Positions 1 through 8,708 of a stretch of DNA of 44,728 bases are shown here, piece after piece. A program made the translations under genes and the position numbers. Positions within the stretch are counted from its first letter, which is position 1, and the number at the start of each line of letters is the position of its first letter. This DNA is from Streptomyces sp. PTY087I2 (GTDB lineage: Bacteria > Actinomycetota > Actinomycetes > Streptomycetales > Streptomycetaceae): positions 1 to 44,728 of the forward strand of contig NZ_LZRD01000043.1 in the NCBI RefSeq assembly GCF_001687325.1. Direction: 5' to 3'. The notes beneath the pieces are model-generated. The model saw only the letters and a list, made by a program, of their open reading frames with translations. It had not been told where the DNA came from and searched no databases.

Positions 1-2
1 GC

Positions 3-482
3 CACCGGAGCGCCGGACTGCACGCCCTGCGCCGGGCGACCGCGCTGACGGACGCCGCGCCGGCCCCCGGGCCCGCCTGGTGCGACGGCGCGGCCGGGGT
101 CGCGCTGGCGATCGCGGACAGCCCCGCCGCACGGGAGGACCCGGAGCTGTCCGGCTGGCTGACGGCGCGCTCCGGCGAGCTGGCGGGCATCGGTCCGCTC
201 GCCGACGACAGCCTGTGCCACGGGGAGGCCGGGCTGCTCGAACTCCTCGGCCACAGCGACCTGCCCGCCCTCCTGCCCGGCGTACGGGCCGCGTGGGTGC
301 GCCGGGCCGGGACGCTGCTGGCCTCGGCGGACCGGGCGGGACCGCAGTGCGGGACGCCCGGTGGCGTACCGCATCCGGGGCTGCTCACCGGGCTCTCGGG
401 CATCGGGCACGGGCTGCTGCGGGCGGGGTTCCCCGACCGGATCGGCTCCGCCCTGCTCCTGCGCCCCTCCCGCGCCCCCTGA
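3..482 (+). CDS. LanM-type class II lanthipeptide synthetase, C-terminal cyclase end (partial)
   Basis: This is the last 159 residues of a protein that begins left of the window. The remnant is a LanC-like cyclase domain, which in class II enzymes closes thioether rings after the N-terminal domain has dehydrated Ser and Thr. Visible zinc-site motifs are W-C-D-G (Cys codon 81-83) and C-H-G (Cys 216-218, His 219-221), the usual Cys/Cys/His ligands. The family's closing block H-P-G-L-L-T-G-L-S-G-I-G-H-G-L-L-R is also present and the protein ends shortly after it, as LanM proteins do. A free-standing LanC or a class IV LanL cannot be excluded without the N-terminus. The closing block resembles LanM most. 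A 65-residue peptide gene follows on the same strand after 123 bp. Confidence 0.82.
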   Translation, partial: HRSAGLHALRRATALTDAAPAPGPAWCDGAAGVALAIADSPAAREDPELSGWLTARSGELAGIGPLADDSLCHGEAGLLELLGHSDLPALLPGVRAAWVRRAGTLLASADRAGPQCGTPGGVPHPGLLTGLSGIGHGLLRAGFPDRIGSALLLRPSRAP

Positions 483-605
483 ACCGCACCCACAACCCAG
501 GAAACCCAGAACCCACATCCCAGATCCCAGAACCAGATCCCAGAACCGATCACGCATCACGCGTCACGCATCACCCATCACCGATCAGCAGAGGATGAGG
601 CAGAG
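483..605 (+). repeat. Low-complexity direct repeats between LanM and the 65-aa peptide
   Basis: The gap is C/A-rich and built from short imperfect direct repeats. ATCCCAGA-like units occupy roughly 515-547, then CATCACGC/CATCACCC-like units roughly 549-583. The SD of the next gene (GAGG, 597-600) is at the right edge. No terminator-like hairpin is evident, so read-through from the synthetase into the peptide gene is possible. Confidence 0.5.
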
Positions 606-803
606 ATGAAGCAGTTCGGCGAATCGGCCCTGAAGGCGTCCGGCGACATCGCTCACGAGGGCACCCCGGAGCACCCGGCCGGGCAGATCTCCCTCGGGTC
701 CACCGGAGGACTCGGTGCGCGCAGCAGACTCCTCAGCGCCTCGGAGGGCGAGAGCGGCTACAGCCACGACCTCCCCTGGACCACCATGACCTCCCCGTGG
801 TGA
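606..803 (+). CDS. 65-residue Cys-free peptide, possible RiPP precursor
   Basis: I do not recognise this peptide. It has 65 residues, a good SD (GAGG five bases before ATG 606) and the same orientation as the LanM-type synthetase just upstream. There is no Cys. Ser, Thr and Gly are abundant, and the C-terminus is aromatic and Pro-rich, ending D-L-P-W-T-T-M-T-S-P-W. No signal peptide or membrane segment is seen. The position suggests a precursor, but a lanthionine substrate needs Cys, so if modified it would be by dehydration only or by another enzyme. Alternatives are a degenerate precursor, a regulatory peptide or a chance frame. The SD and context favour a real gene. Confidence 0.5.
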   Translation: MKQFGESALKASGDIAHEGTPEHPAGQISLGSTGGLGARSRLLSASEGESGYSHDLPWTTMTSPW

Positions 804-870
804 CCACATCCGGCCAACTCGGCGGCAATTGAGTCGAATTGGCCCGCTGCCGTGGGAGTTGTCGCTCCAG

Positions 871-876
871 TAATCT
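871..876 (+). promoter_or_regulatory. -10-like hexamer for a leaderless LuxR transcript
   Basis: TAATCT fits the actinobacterial TAnnnT -10 pattern and lies seven bases before ATG 883. That spacing would place the transcript start at or next to the start codon. No SD precedes the ATG, which fits a leaderless mRNA. No convincing -35 is seen. Confidence 0.4.
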
Positions 877-882
877 GCGGCC

Positions 883-3822
883 ATGCGAGCCACTTCGCCG
901 GTCATCGTCGGGCGGGACGAGGAGATCGGACTGCTGAGCAGCGCCCTGGACGCCGTACAACGGCGTTCGGGGCGCGCGCTGTTCCTCCTCGGGGAAGCCG
1001 GGATCGGAAAGTCCCGGCTGGTGGGCGAGTGCGCCTACCGGGCCTACGGGCTCGGCATGCCCGTGCTGCGCGGCCGGGCCACCTCGACCGGGCTCGTCGT
1101 GCCGTTCCGGCCGCTCGCCGAGGCGCTGGCGTCCCGGTTCCGGGCGGCCGGCACCCCGACCGATCCGGAGCTCGCGCCCTACCATCCGGCGCTGGCCCGG
1201 CTGGTCCCGGAGTGGCGCAGGGCCGGTTCGCCCGGGTATCCGGAGACGGTCGTGGAGCTGGCCGAGGCGCTGCTGCGGCTGCTGTCCGTGCTGGGCAGGG
1301 AGGCGGGCTGCGCGATCCTGCTGGAGGATCTGCACGACTGCGACACGGAGACCGTCGCGGTCGTCGAGTACGTCATCGACAACCTCGCCGATCTCCCCAT
1401 CCTGTTCCTGGGCACCCTGCGCCCCGAGCCGGGCGCCGCGCTGGATCTCGTACGCTCGGCGGAGCGCCGGCACGTAGCCACCGTAAGGGAGTTGGGGCCG
1501 CTCCGGGACGAGCAGGTGCGGGCGCTGACGGGCGCGTGTCTGGAGGCGGGGCCGCAGGAGATACCGGAGGCGGTGCACCGGCGGCTGGCCGAGCGCGCCG
1601 CGGGCAACCCGTATCTGCTGGAGGTGCTGCTGGCGGACCTCCTGGACACCGGCCGGCTCCGGCGGACGGACGGCGCCTGGGAGGCGGTCGAGCAGCCCGG
1701 CGGGTCCATCCCCTCGGACATCGTGCGCAGTTGGGCCCGCAGGCTGGAGCGGCTCGACGAGCCGGTACGGGATCTCTTACTGGCGTCGGCCACGCTGGGC
1801 AGCCAGTTCTCGGTGACCGTGCTCCAGACCGTCACCGGCTTCGAGGACCGGGCGCTGTTCACTCATCTGCGGTCCGCGGTGGAGGCCGGGGTCATCGCCC
1901 CGGACGGCGCGGCCCCCGACCGCTACACCTTCCGGCACTCGCTCACCGCCGAGGCCCTGATCTCCTCGCTCGTCCCGGCCGAGCGCGCCTCCCTGGCCCG
2001 CCGTGCCGCCGCCGCCATCGAGCACTCCGGGGAGCCGCTGGACGAGGACGGGCGGCAGCTCGTGGCCTCGCTGCGACTGGCGGCGGGCGACCGGGCCGGG
2101 GCGGCCCGCCAGTTCGCGGAGGCCGGAAGACGGATGCTCGCTTCGGGGGCGCACGGCTCCGCCGTGGTGCTGCTGGAGCGGGCGCACCCCCTGGCCGCCG
2201 AGGCCGACCGGGCCGCCGTCGCCGAGTCGTTGGCGGTCGCCCGGGCCGAGGGCGGCGATCTGGACGGCGCGCTGGAGCTGGCGGACGCACTGCCGCCCGT
2301 ACCGGCGCGTTCCGAAGCCGCGGCCCGGCGCGGACAGTTCCACATCGACCTCGCCTGGGCGGCGGTCATGGCGGAGCGCACCGCCGAGGCCGCGCTCCAG
2401 GTCGAAGCGGCCCGGATGCTCCTGGGCCCGACGCCGCCCCCGGGCCGCCGGGCCGCGCTCGTGGTCGTCGACGGCTATCTGGCGCTGCTCCCCGGGTCGC
2501 CCGGTCTCCCCGGGAACGGGCGGCCGCACCGGGATCCGGTGGAGACCGAGCGGGCCGTCCAGAAGGCCGCCGAGACGGCCGAGGCCGAGGGGCTGCCCGT
2601 GGTGGCCTGCCAGGCCTGGCAGTTGCTGGCGCTGCTGCGGCGCGAGGAAGGGTTCGACGCGGCGGACGCCGCGCTGGAGCGGATGCTGTCGATCTCCGCC
2701 GAACACGCCCTGCCCGTCTGGCGGGTCGAGGCGCTGGTGCGGCTGGGCGCGAATGCCTTCATGCGGACCGGGGACGCCTCCCGGCTGCTCTCCGCCCGGG
2801 CGGCGGCCACCGATCTGGGCGCGCTGCTGCTGACCCGTACGGTCGACGGACTGCTCGCGATGAACGCGGTGCTGTGCGCCCGGTGGGAGGAGGCGCAGGA
2901 GATCATCGACCGCTCGGCCGAGGCCAGTGCCCGCGTCGGCGATCTGTCCGCCCACCGCTATCTGCTGCTGGCCGGGGCGACGATGGCCGCGCACCGGGGG
3001 CGGCGGCGGGACATGGACCGCGCGCTGGCCGCGTTCCGGCGGGCCGGGGGTGAGCAGTCGCTGCTGGTGCCGCTGCGGTCGGGGCTCTGCCGGGCGTTCG
3101 GGGCGCTGCTGGAGGAGGACCGGGAGCGGGCGGCGGCGGGCCTGGACGAGGCGCTGGCCTGGGAGTCGGACCATCCGAGCTACTACTACCTGAGCGGGCG
3201 GTACGGGCTGCGCCCGCTGCTGCGGGTCCTGGCGGGGCAGGCGGACCGGACGGAGCTGGAGGAGGCGCGGACGGCTCCCGGGGGCTGCCTCGCCTGGAAC
3301 CGGCAGTTCCTGGACCTGGCCGACGCGGTGCTGCTGGGCCGGAAGGGCGACCCGGCCGGGGCCGCCCGGCTGATGGCGTCCTTCGCGCAGCGCTCCGCCC
3401 CCTTCCCGGTCGCCCACCACCTGGGGCTGCGGCTGGTCGCGGACGCGGCCCGGGAGGACGGGTGGGGCGAGCCGGTGGCGTGGCTGCGGACCGCCGAGGA
3501 GTTCTTCTACGGGGCCGGGGTGCAGCCGGTCTCCGCCGCGTGCCGGGCGGCGCTGCGGCAGGCCGGGGCGAGTGTGGGCCAGCACCGGGGCGGCTGGGAC
3601 CGGATCCCGTCGCCGCTGCGGACCAGCGGGGTGACGCCGCGCGAGTACGAGGTGTTCGTGCTGCTGCCCGAGCGGCCCGGGAACCAGCAGATCGCCCGCC
3701 GGCTGTCGATCTCGCCCCGCACGGTGGAGAAGCACATGGCCAGCCTGCTGAACAAGACCGGCCGCGCGGACCGGGCGGCGCTGTGCGAGTTCGCCGCCGA
3801 GTGCGCGGCCGAGCCGGCCTGA
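883..3822 (+). CDS. LAL-family LuxR transcriptional regulator (AAA ATPase + LuxR HTH)
   Basis: This 979-residue cytoplasmic regulator has the large ATP-binding LuxR (LAL) layout. The N-terminal STAND/AAA ATPase has Walker A G-E-A-G-I-G-K-S at residues 37-44 and a Walker B-like I-L-L-E-D-L-H-D near 145-152. A long Ala/Arg/Leu-rich helical-repeat region follows. The C-terminal LuxR helix-turn-helix starts at about residue 913 (V-T-P-R-E-Y-E-V) and contains I-S-P-R-T-V-E-K-H. Such proteins usually switch on a neighbouring biosynthetic cluster. Codon 299 (1777-1779) is TTA, the only in-frame TTA noticed in the window, so translation should depend on the bldA tRNA. The gene precedes a SARP regulator in the same direction, and I infer that the two control the flanking RiPP operons. 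Confidence 0.9.
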   Translation: MRATSPVIVGRDEEIGLLSSALDAVQRRSGRALFLLGEAGIGKSRLVGECAYRAYGLGMPVLRGRATSTGLVVPFRPLAEALASRFRAAGTPTDPELAPYHPALARLVPEWRRAGSPGYPETVVELAEALLRLLSVLGREAGCAILLEDLHDCDTETVAVVEYVIDNLADLPILFLGTLRPEPGAALDLVRSAERRHVATVRELGPLRDEQVRALTGACLEAGPQEIPEAVHRRLAERAAGNPYLLEVLLADLLDTGRLRRTDGAWEAVEQPGGSIPSDIVRSWARRLERLDEPVRDLLLASATLGSQFSVTVLQTVTGFEDRALFTHLRSAVEAGVIAPDGAAPDRYTFRHSLTAEALISSLVPAERASLARRAAAAIEHSGEPLDEDGRQLVASLRLAAGDRAGAARQFAEAGRRMLASGAHGSAVVLLERAHPLAAEADRAAVAESLAVARAEGGDLDGALELADALPPVPARSEAAARRGQFHIDLAWAAVMAERTAEAALQVEAARMLLGPTPPPGRRAALVVVDGYLALLPGSPGLPGNGRPHRDPVETERAVQKAAETAEAEGLPVVACQAWQLLALLRREEGFDAADAALERMLSISAEHALPVWRVEALVRLGANAFMRTGDASRLLSARAAATDLGALLLTRTVDGLLAMNAVLCARWEEAQEIIDRSAEASARVGDLSAHRYLLLAGATMAAHRGRRRDMDRALAAFRRAGGEQSLLVPLRSGLCRAFGALLEEDRERAAAGLDEALAWESDHPSYYYLSGRYGLRPLLRVLAGQADRTELEEARTAPGGCLAWNRQFLDLADAVLLGRKGDPAGAARLMASFAQRSAPFPVAHHLGLRLVADAAREDGWGEPVAWLRTAEEFFYGAGVQPVSAACRAALRQAGASVGQHRGGWDRIPSPLRTSGVTPREYEVFVLLPERPGNQQIARRLSISPRTVEKHMASLLNKTGRADRAALCEFAAECAAEPA
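1777..1779 (+). promoter_or_regulatory. Rare TTA leucine codon (bldA-dependent control point)
   Basis: The frame reads GAT CTC TTA CTG from 1771, giving Asp-Leu-Leu-Leu in the LuxR regulator. In Streptomyces, TTA is read by the developmentally controlled bldA tRNA and is concentrated in pathway regulators. Placing the codon in the first regulator of the locus would tie the whole locus to morphological development. Confidence 0.85.
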
Positions 3823-4051
3823 GCGGCGAGGAGCCAGGAGCGAGCGGCGAGGGGCAGGGCGTACCTACCGCGCGTAGTGGCGACCCGTTATGGGGGCCGG
3901 GGCGGGCAACATGGGGGTGCCGGGCGGTTTCGGTCGGGTGCGGGGGCGGAAAATGCGGGCGGGGCCCCGATGTGCGGGGGTCCGGGCGGCAGCAGGATCG
4001 GGCATGCGTACGGTCCAGTCCGCCGCCCGTCCCCCTCCCGGAGGCCCGCTG

Positions 4052-6040
4052 ATGACCCGACCTCCCGTCCGTACCGGTGCCCCCGGTGCCGCCGGTGCCG
4101 TGCACTTCTCGCTGCTCGGCCCGTTGACCGCCCGGCGGGACGGCCGTGAGCTGCCGCTCGGCCCGCGCAAGCAGCGTCTGGTCCTCGCCACCCTGCTGGC
4201 CCGGCCCAACACCCCCGTACCGGTTGATGTGTTGACCGACGCGGTATGGCCGGACGATCCGCCGCGCACGGCCCGCAAGAACCTCCAGGTGTACGTCAGC
4301 GCCGCCCGCGCCCTGTTGGGCCCGGCCGGGGACGGCGGCGCGGACCGGGTGGTGCACGGTTGCGGGGGCTATCTCCTGCGCATCGCCGAGGGCGAGCTGG
4401 ACACCCTGCGCTTCGGGTCGCTGGCCCGCGCCGGGCGGGCGGCGGCCGAGCGGGGCGATCTGCCCGGCGCGGCCCGGCTGTTGCGCCAGGCGCTCGACCT
4501 GTGGGAGGGGCCGCCGCTGAACGATCTGCGGGACTCGGCAGGGGTGGCCGAGGAGGCGGACCGGCTTGAGGCCCGATGTCTGACGGTGTACGAGGACTGG
4601 GCGGAGGCCGAGATCGAGTTGGGCCGGGCCGCCGTGGCGGTGGACGGGCTGCGGGATCTGGTGGAGCGCCATCCGCTGCGGGAGCGGCTGCGGGCCGCCT
4701 GGATGAACTCCCTGCACCAGTCCGGCCGGCAGGCCGAGGCGCTGGCGGTGTACGACGACTACCGGCAGCTGATGGCACGGGAGTTGGGGCTTGAGCCGAG
4801 TCCGGCGATGGCGGCGCTGTACCGCTCGATGCTCGGCCGGGGGCGTGAGGCGCGGCGGCCCGCCACGCCCCGGGAGCCGTCGAGCCCGGTGGCGCTGCCC
4901 GCCGGTACCGGGGCGTTCACCGGCCGCCGGGAGGAGCTGCGGGACCTGCTCGACGTCCTGGGCGGCGGCGAGGAGCGCGTGGTGGTCGTCTCGGGACCGG
5001 GCGGGGCGGGCAAGTCGGCCCTGGCGGTCCGGGCGGCGCAGCTGCTCGCCGACCCGTTCCCCGACGGCCGCGTCCACGTCCGGGTGCGGCGGGAGGACGG
5101 CACGGCACGCGGCCGGGCGGAGATCCTGGCGGAGCTGGGGCGGTGGTGCGGGGTGGCGGAGGCGCACGCCGAGGCCCCGGGGACGGCGGCAGGCACTGAC
5201 GTCCCGGCCTCGGTGGCAGGCGCTGACGTCCCCGCGTCGGCCGACGCCCCCACGGCCCCCGCGTCGGCCGGGGCCCTCGCGGTCCTCGCGGAGGCCTGGC
5301 AGGAGTGGCAGGCCCGGCACCGGGCGCTGGTGGTCCTGGACGACGTCCCGGACGAGGCGTCCGTACGGGGGCTGCTTCCCCGGTCGGGGTCGTGCTCCGT
5401 ACTGGTCACCGCCCGGGGGCAGTTGCCCGGTCTCGCCCCGGTGCACCGGATCGCGCTGCCCGCGCTGGCGGACGGCGAGGCGCTGGAGCTGCTGGGGAAG
5501 CTCATCGGGGCCGGGCGGCTGCGGACGGACCCGGCGGCGGCGCTGCGGATCGTCCGGGCCTGCGGTGGGCTGCCGCTGGCCGTGGAGGTGAGCGGGATGC
5601 GGCTGGCGGTGCTGCGGCATCTGCCGCTGGCGGAGTACGCGGACCGGCTCGGCGATCCGTCGGCGGCGCTGGACGAACTGGTCGCCGGGGACGTCTCCGT
5701 ACGGCACCGGATCGCGTCCGGCTGGCGGGATCTGGCGGACGGCGACCGGTGGGCGCTGGGGCGGCTGGCCGGGCTCGCCGATGACGGGTGCTTCACCCTG
5801 GACCGGGCCACGGTGGCGCTGGGCTGCGGGGAGCGGGCGGCGATCCGCGCCGTGGAGTCGCTGATCGACGCCGGTGCGGTGACCTCCCCGGCGGGTGAGG
5901 TCACCGCCCATGCGGCGCTGTACGAAGTGCCGCGTCTGCTCTGCCTGTTCGCGCGGGAGCAGGAAGCGATGCGGGAGCAGGAGGCGGATGCGGCGGGCGA
6001 CCGGGTCGGTGCGCCCGCCGCCGCCCTCAGCCCAGGGTGA
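4052..6040 (+). CDS. SARP/AfsR-type transcriptional regulator with NB-ARC domain
   Basis: This 662-residue regulator has three parts. An OmpR-like winged-helix DNA-binding domain covers about residues 10-100. A bacterial transcriptional activation domain (BTAD) covers about 105-260 and ends with the typical Y-D-D-Y-R-Q-L-M-A-R-E-L-G-L-E-P block. An NB-ARC ATPase follows, with P-loop G-P-G-G-A-G-K-S near residues 315-322. The start was chosen at ATG 4052 because GGAGG lies at 4040-4044; longer in-frame starts lack such a site. A 9-residue tandem repeat near 5190-5240 lies in a loop of the ATPase. The AfsR C-terminal TPR region is absent. The 3' end overlaps the convergent LanKC gene by 14 bp. 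SARP proteins bind heptamer direct repeats 11 bp apart, and such a pair occurs at 10811-10828. Confidence 0.9.
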   Translation: MTRPPVRTGAPGAAGAVHFSLLGPLTARRDGRELPLGPRKQRLVLATLLARPNTPVPVDVLTDAVWPDDPPRTARKNLQVYVSAARALLGPAGDGGADRVVHGCGGYLLRIAEGELDTLRFGSLARAGRAAAERGDLPGAARLLRQALDLWEGPPLNDLRDSAGVAEEADRLEARCLTVYEDWAEAEIELGRAAVAVDGLRDLVERHPLRERLRAAWMNSLHQSGRQAEALAVYDDYRQLMARELGLEPSPAMAALYRSMLGRGREARRPATPREPSSPVALPAGTGAFTGRREELRDLLDVLGGGEERVVVVSGPGGAGKSALAVRAAQLLADPFPDGRVHVRVRREDGTARGRAEILAELGRWCGVAEAHAEAPGTAAGTDVPASVAGADVPASADAPTAPASAGALAVLAEAWQEWQARHRALVVLDDVPDEASVRGLLPRSGSCSVLVTARGQLPGLAPVHRIALPALADGEALELLGKLIGAGRLRTDPAAALRIVRACGGLPLAVEVSGMRLAVLRHLPLAEYADRLGDPSAALDELVAGDVSVRHRIASGWRDLADGDRWALGRLAGLADDGCFTLDRATVALGCGERAAIRAVESLIDAGAVTSPAGEVTAHAALYEVPRLLCLFAREQEAMREQEADAAGDRVGAPAAALSPG

Positions 6041-8696
6041 GCAGCTTCAGCAGATCGTGCGGCCGGTGGCCGTCGCGCCTGGGGCCATGTCCCTCCGGGG
6101 CGACGGCCTCGTCGGTGTCCGCCCCCGCCAGGAAGTGCAGCGCCAGCAGCAGTCCGGCCGCCCCGGTGGCCAGGTCGGCGGAGCAGCGCCGCAGCCGGGC
6201 CCCGGGCACCAGCAGCCGGTCCCCGTCGGCGACCACGTGCCAGGACAGGTTGCGTACGGAGGCCAGGACCTCGGGCCCGGCCGGGCCGTCGTCCTCCAAC
6301 TGCCGTGCGGTGGCGACGAGTCCGGCGCGTCCGGTGAACAGCCCCGGCTCGCGCACGAACTCGTTGCCGCAGCCCTTGCGCACCCCGGGCAGCAGACCGG
6401 CGAGCGCGGGCGCTTCCTGCCGGGCCAGATAGGCGCGGGCGACGAGCGCGAAGCCGCCGCTGCCCTGGTCGAGGTAGAGGAGGTGGCGGCGGCCGTCCTT
6501 GACCTGGACCGTGCCGTCGTCCATCGCGACGCAGTGGCCGGAGTCCCGGTACAGGGCGGTGCGGGCGGCGCGCAGCAGCCACTCCTCGCCGGTGAGGGCG
6601 TGCAGTTCGAGGTGGAGCAGCGCGGCCCCGCTGAGCCCGCGCAGCAGTCCGGCCGACGGCGGAGCCTCGGGCCCGCCCGCCACCGTCTCGCCCCGCACCA
6701 GGCAGTCGAGGTCCCAGGCGGTGCGCAGAGCGGTGTCCACCAGCTCCGGGTCCGGGGCGCCGGGTCCGGCCGCGGCCAGGCGGACGGCGGCCAGGGCGGT
6801 GCCCGCGCGCCCGGTCAGCAGGTCGGCCGACGGAGACGGGTGGGCGGCCTCGACGGCCCGGGCGAACAGCTCGCGCCCCTCGTCCGGACGGCCGAGCAGC
6901 GCCAGCGTCACCGCTGTGCCCGGCAGCCCGTCGTAGAGGCCGCCCGGGGCCGCAGGGTCGCGGCGGCGGGCGGCCTCCGCGAGCCAGTCGGTCCAGTCGG
7001 CCGGGACCGGGGCCCCGACGCGGTGGAGGGCGTAGAGGACCCCGGCGGCCCCGTGCGCCAGATCCGTACCGCCGGTGGCGAAGCCCTTGGGGTCGCCGGG
7101 GAAGAGCCGGTCGCGGCGCTCGGGCGTCGCGCCCGCGTGGATACCCGCGATCAGCCGGGTGCGCAGTTCGGCCCAGTCGGGCCTGGGCCCGCCGAGGAGG
7201 GCGGCGATCTCGCCTTCCCGGTCGGCGGAGATCCCGCTCTCCCGGCCGGCGGCGATCTCGCCCTTCCGGTCGGCGGCGCGCTCCGCCGCCCGCAGCAGGG
7301 CGGGGCGGGCCGGTCCGGCGTCGGGCGCGAGACCGTAGCGCTCCCGGGCCCAGGACTCCAGGGACAGTGCCTTGGCCCGGTCGTGGGAGGCCATCTCGGT
7401 CAACGGCATCAGCATGGTGAGCCAGGTGGCCCACAGGGCGTACGCGTCGGCCTCCGCGCCCGGGGTGCCGGGCGGGGCCTGGAGCCCGGGCGCACCGGCC
7501 AACGGGGTCTTCTCGTCGTCGAGTTCGGTGGCGTACTCGAAGTCGACGAGGGCGAGCCGGCCGTCGGGCCGCAGGATGATGTTGGACGGGTGCAGATCGC
7601 CGAAGCGCAGCCCCCGGCCGTGGATCTCCCGCAGCGCGTCGGCGAGTTGGCCGGTCACGTGGTCCACCCAGGCGGTGTACGGGGCGAGTTCGTCGGCGGT
7701 ACGGGCTCCGCGTACCAGCGCGAAGCGGGCCACGATCTCGTCGAGCAGCGTGGGCCCCTCGACGTACTCCGTCATCAGGAACCGGTGCTCCCACACGGTC
7801 CGTACGCCGTACACCTCCGGTACGCAGTCGAGCCCGGCGAGCGCCGTGAGGGCCCGGTGCTCGCGCTCCAGCCGGGTCACGGCGTCGTCGCCCACCGCGT
7901 CGAGCCCGCAGTGCGGACGGGCCTCGCGCAGCACGACCCGGTGGCCGGTCTCCCGGTGCCGGGCGAGGTAGATGCCGCCCGCGTTGGAGAACTGGAGTGC
8001 CTCGGTGACGAGGTACGGGAAGGAGTCGTCGCGGGCGGCGGCGCGGGCGGCGAGGTGGGGACGCAGCAGCTCGGGCACCTTCACCCAGGCGGGCGTCCGG
8101 AACACCACGCCCCGTTCGTCGGGCACGAGTTGACCTGAGGGGTGGCGCAGGGCGGGCACCCGGTCGCCCCGGGCGTCGTGGCACCAGCGGTCGACGAAGG
8201 AGCCGTACCGTACGTAGACGGGGGCGTCGCCGATACGCAGATCGCTCAGGATGTACGGGCCCCGGCGGCCGGAGAGGGCCGTGGTCAGCTCGTCGAGCAG
8301 GCGGGTCAGGGCCGTCTCGTCCGGCGGGTAGAGGGTGAGGAACTTCCCCGCGCTGCCCCGGGACATGTACTTCCCCGACATCAGCAGCAACGCCTGCTCG
8401 CTGCGGAGGAACTTGAACGGGACCCGGTGCCGGAGGCAGATCCCGGCGGTCTCGCGGAGGGTGCGGGCGGCCTCGTCGGGGACGGTCGACACATGGATCT
8501 TCCAGCCCTGTTCGGCCGGTTCGCCGTCCTCGGGCAGCAGCGAGGTCCACAGCCCGCCGGCCACGCGCCGCCAGCCGGTGGGCGGTTCGGCCGTGTCGAG
8601 GGGGTAGCGGGTCTCCTGGTCGGGCAGCCGGGCCGGGGTGTCGTAGTACCGGCGGTCGGCGAGGCAGTACAGCTGGGTCTCCTGGATGCCGGGCAC
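6027..8696 (-). CDS. Class III lanthipeptide synthetase LanKC (lyase-kinase-cyclase)
   Basis: This 889-residue enzyme would phosphorylate Ser/Thr of a precursor peptide, eliminate phosphate to give dehydroamino acids and close (methyl)lanthionine or labionin rings. An N-terminal lyase region (about 1-210) contains G-S-A-G-K-F-L-T-L-Y-P. A Ser/Thr kinase domain (about 225-450) has V-V-L-R-E-A-R-P-H in strand 3, the catalytic loop G-D-L-H-P-S-N (Asp367, Asn372) and metal-binding D-F-E (Asp385). The C-terminal LanC-like domain (about 535-865) lacks the W-C-x-G and C-H-G zinc motifs, which marks class III rather than class IV. The strand-3 Lys position holds Arg257. The start is GTG 8696 with GAGGAGGT just upstream; this SD overlaps the stop region of the exporter gene, so translation is probably coupled. 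An 8-residue repeat sits between kinase and cyclase. Confidence 0.93.
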   Translation of the reverse strand: MPGIQETQLYCLADRRYYDTPARLPDQETRYPLDTAEPPTGWRRVAGGLWTSLLPEDGEPAEQGWKIHVSTVPDEAARTLRETAGICLRHRVPFKFLRSEQALLLMSGKYMSRGSAGKFLTLYPPDETALTRLLDELTTALSGRRGPYILSDLRIGDAPVYVRYGSFVDRWCHDARGDRVPALRHPSGQLVPDERGVVFRTPAWVKVPELLRPHLAARAAARDDSFPYLVTEALQFSNAGGIYLARHRETGHRVVLREARPHCGLDAVGDDAVTRLEREHRALTALAGLDCVPEVYGVRTVWEHRFLMTEYVEGPTLLDEIVARFALVRGARTADELAPYTAWVDHVTGQLADALREIHGRGLRFGDLHPSNIILRPDGRLALVDFEYATELDDEKTPLAGAPGLQAPPGTPGAEADAYALWATWLTMLMPLTEMASHDRAKALSLESWARERYGLAPDAGPARPALLRAAERAADRKGEIAAGRESGISADREGEIAALLGGPRPDWAELRTRLIAGIHAGATPERRDRLFPGDPKGFATGGTDLAHGAAGVLYALHRVGAPVPADWTDWLAEAARRRDPAAPGGLYDGLPGTAVTLALLGRPDEGRELFARAVEAAHPSPSADLLTGRAGTALAAVRLAAAGPGAPDPELVDTALRTAWDLDCLVRGETVAGGPEAPPSAGLLRGLSGAALLHLELHALTGEEWLLRAARTALYRDSGHCVAMDDGTVQVKDGRRHLLYLDQGSGGFALVARAYLARQEAPALAGLLPGVRKGCGNEFVREPGLFTGRAGLVATARQLEDDGPAGPEVLASVRNLSWHVVADGDRLLVPGARLRRCSADLATGAAGLLLALHFLAGADTDEAVAPEGHGPRRDGHRPHDLLKLLTLG
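7206..7277 (-). repeat. Three 24-bp tandem repeats inside LanKC
   Basis: Three consecutive 24-bp units encode the octapeptides A-A-D-R-K-G-E-I, A-A-G-R-E-S-G-I and S-A-D-R-E-G-E-I. They lie in the linker between the kinase and cyclase domains and keep the reading frame. They look like recent slippage in a flexible charged linker. Confidence 0.8.
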
Positions 8697-8708
8697 GGCA
8701 ATACCTCC

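Noticed and set aside
3..482. Second class III synthetase end
   Set aside because: The fragment keeps W-C-x-G and C-H-G zinc motifs, which class III cyclase domains lack.
483..605. Possible CRISPR array
   Set aside because: Repeat units are only about 8 bp, imperfect and without regular spacers.
852..3053. A 733-residue open frame overlapping the LuxR gene
   Set aside because: Different frame from the ATPase and helix-turn-helix motifs; Gly/Arg-rich nonsense sequence.
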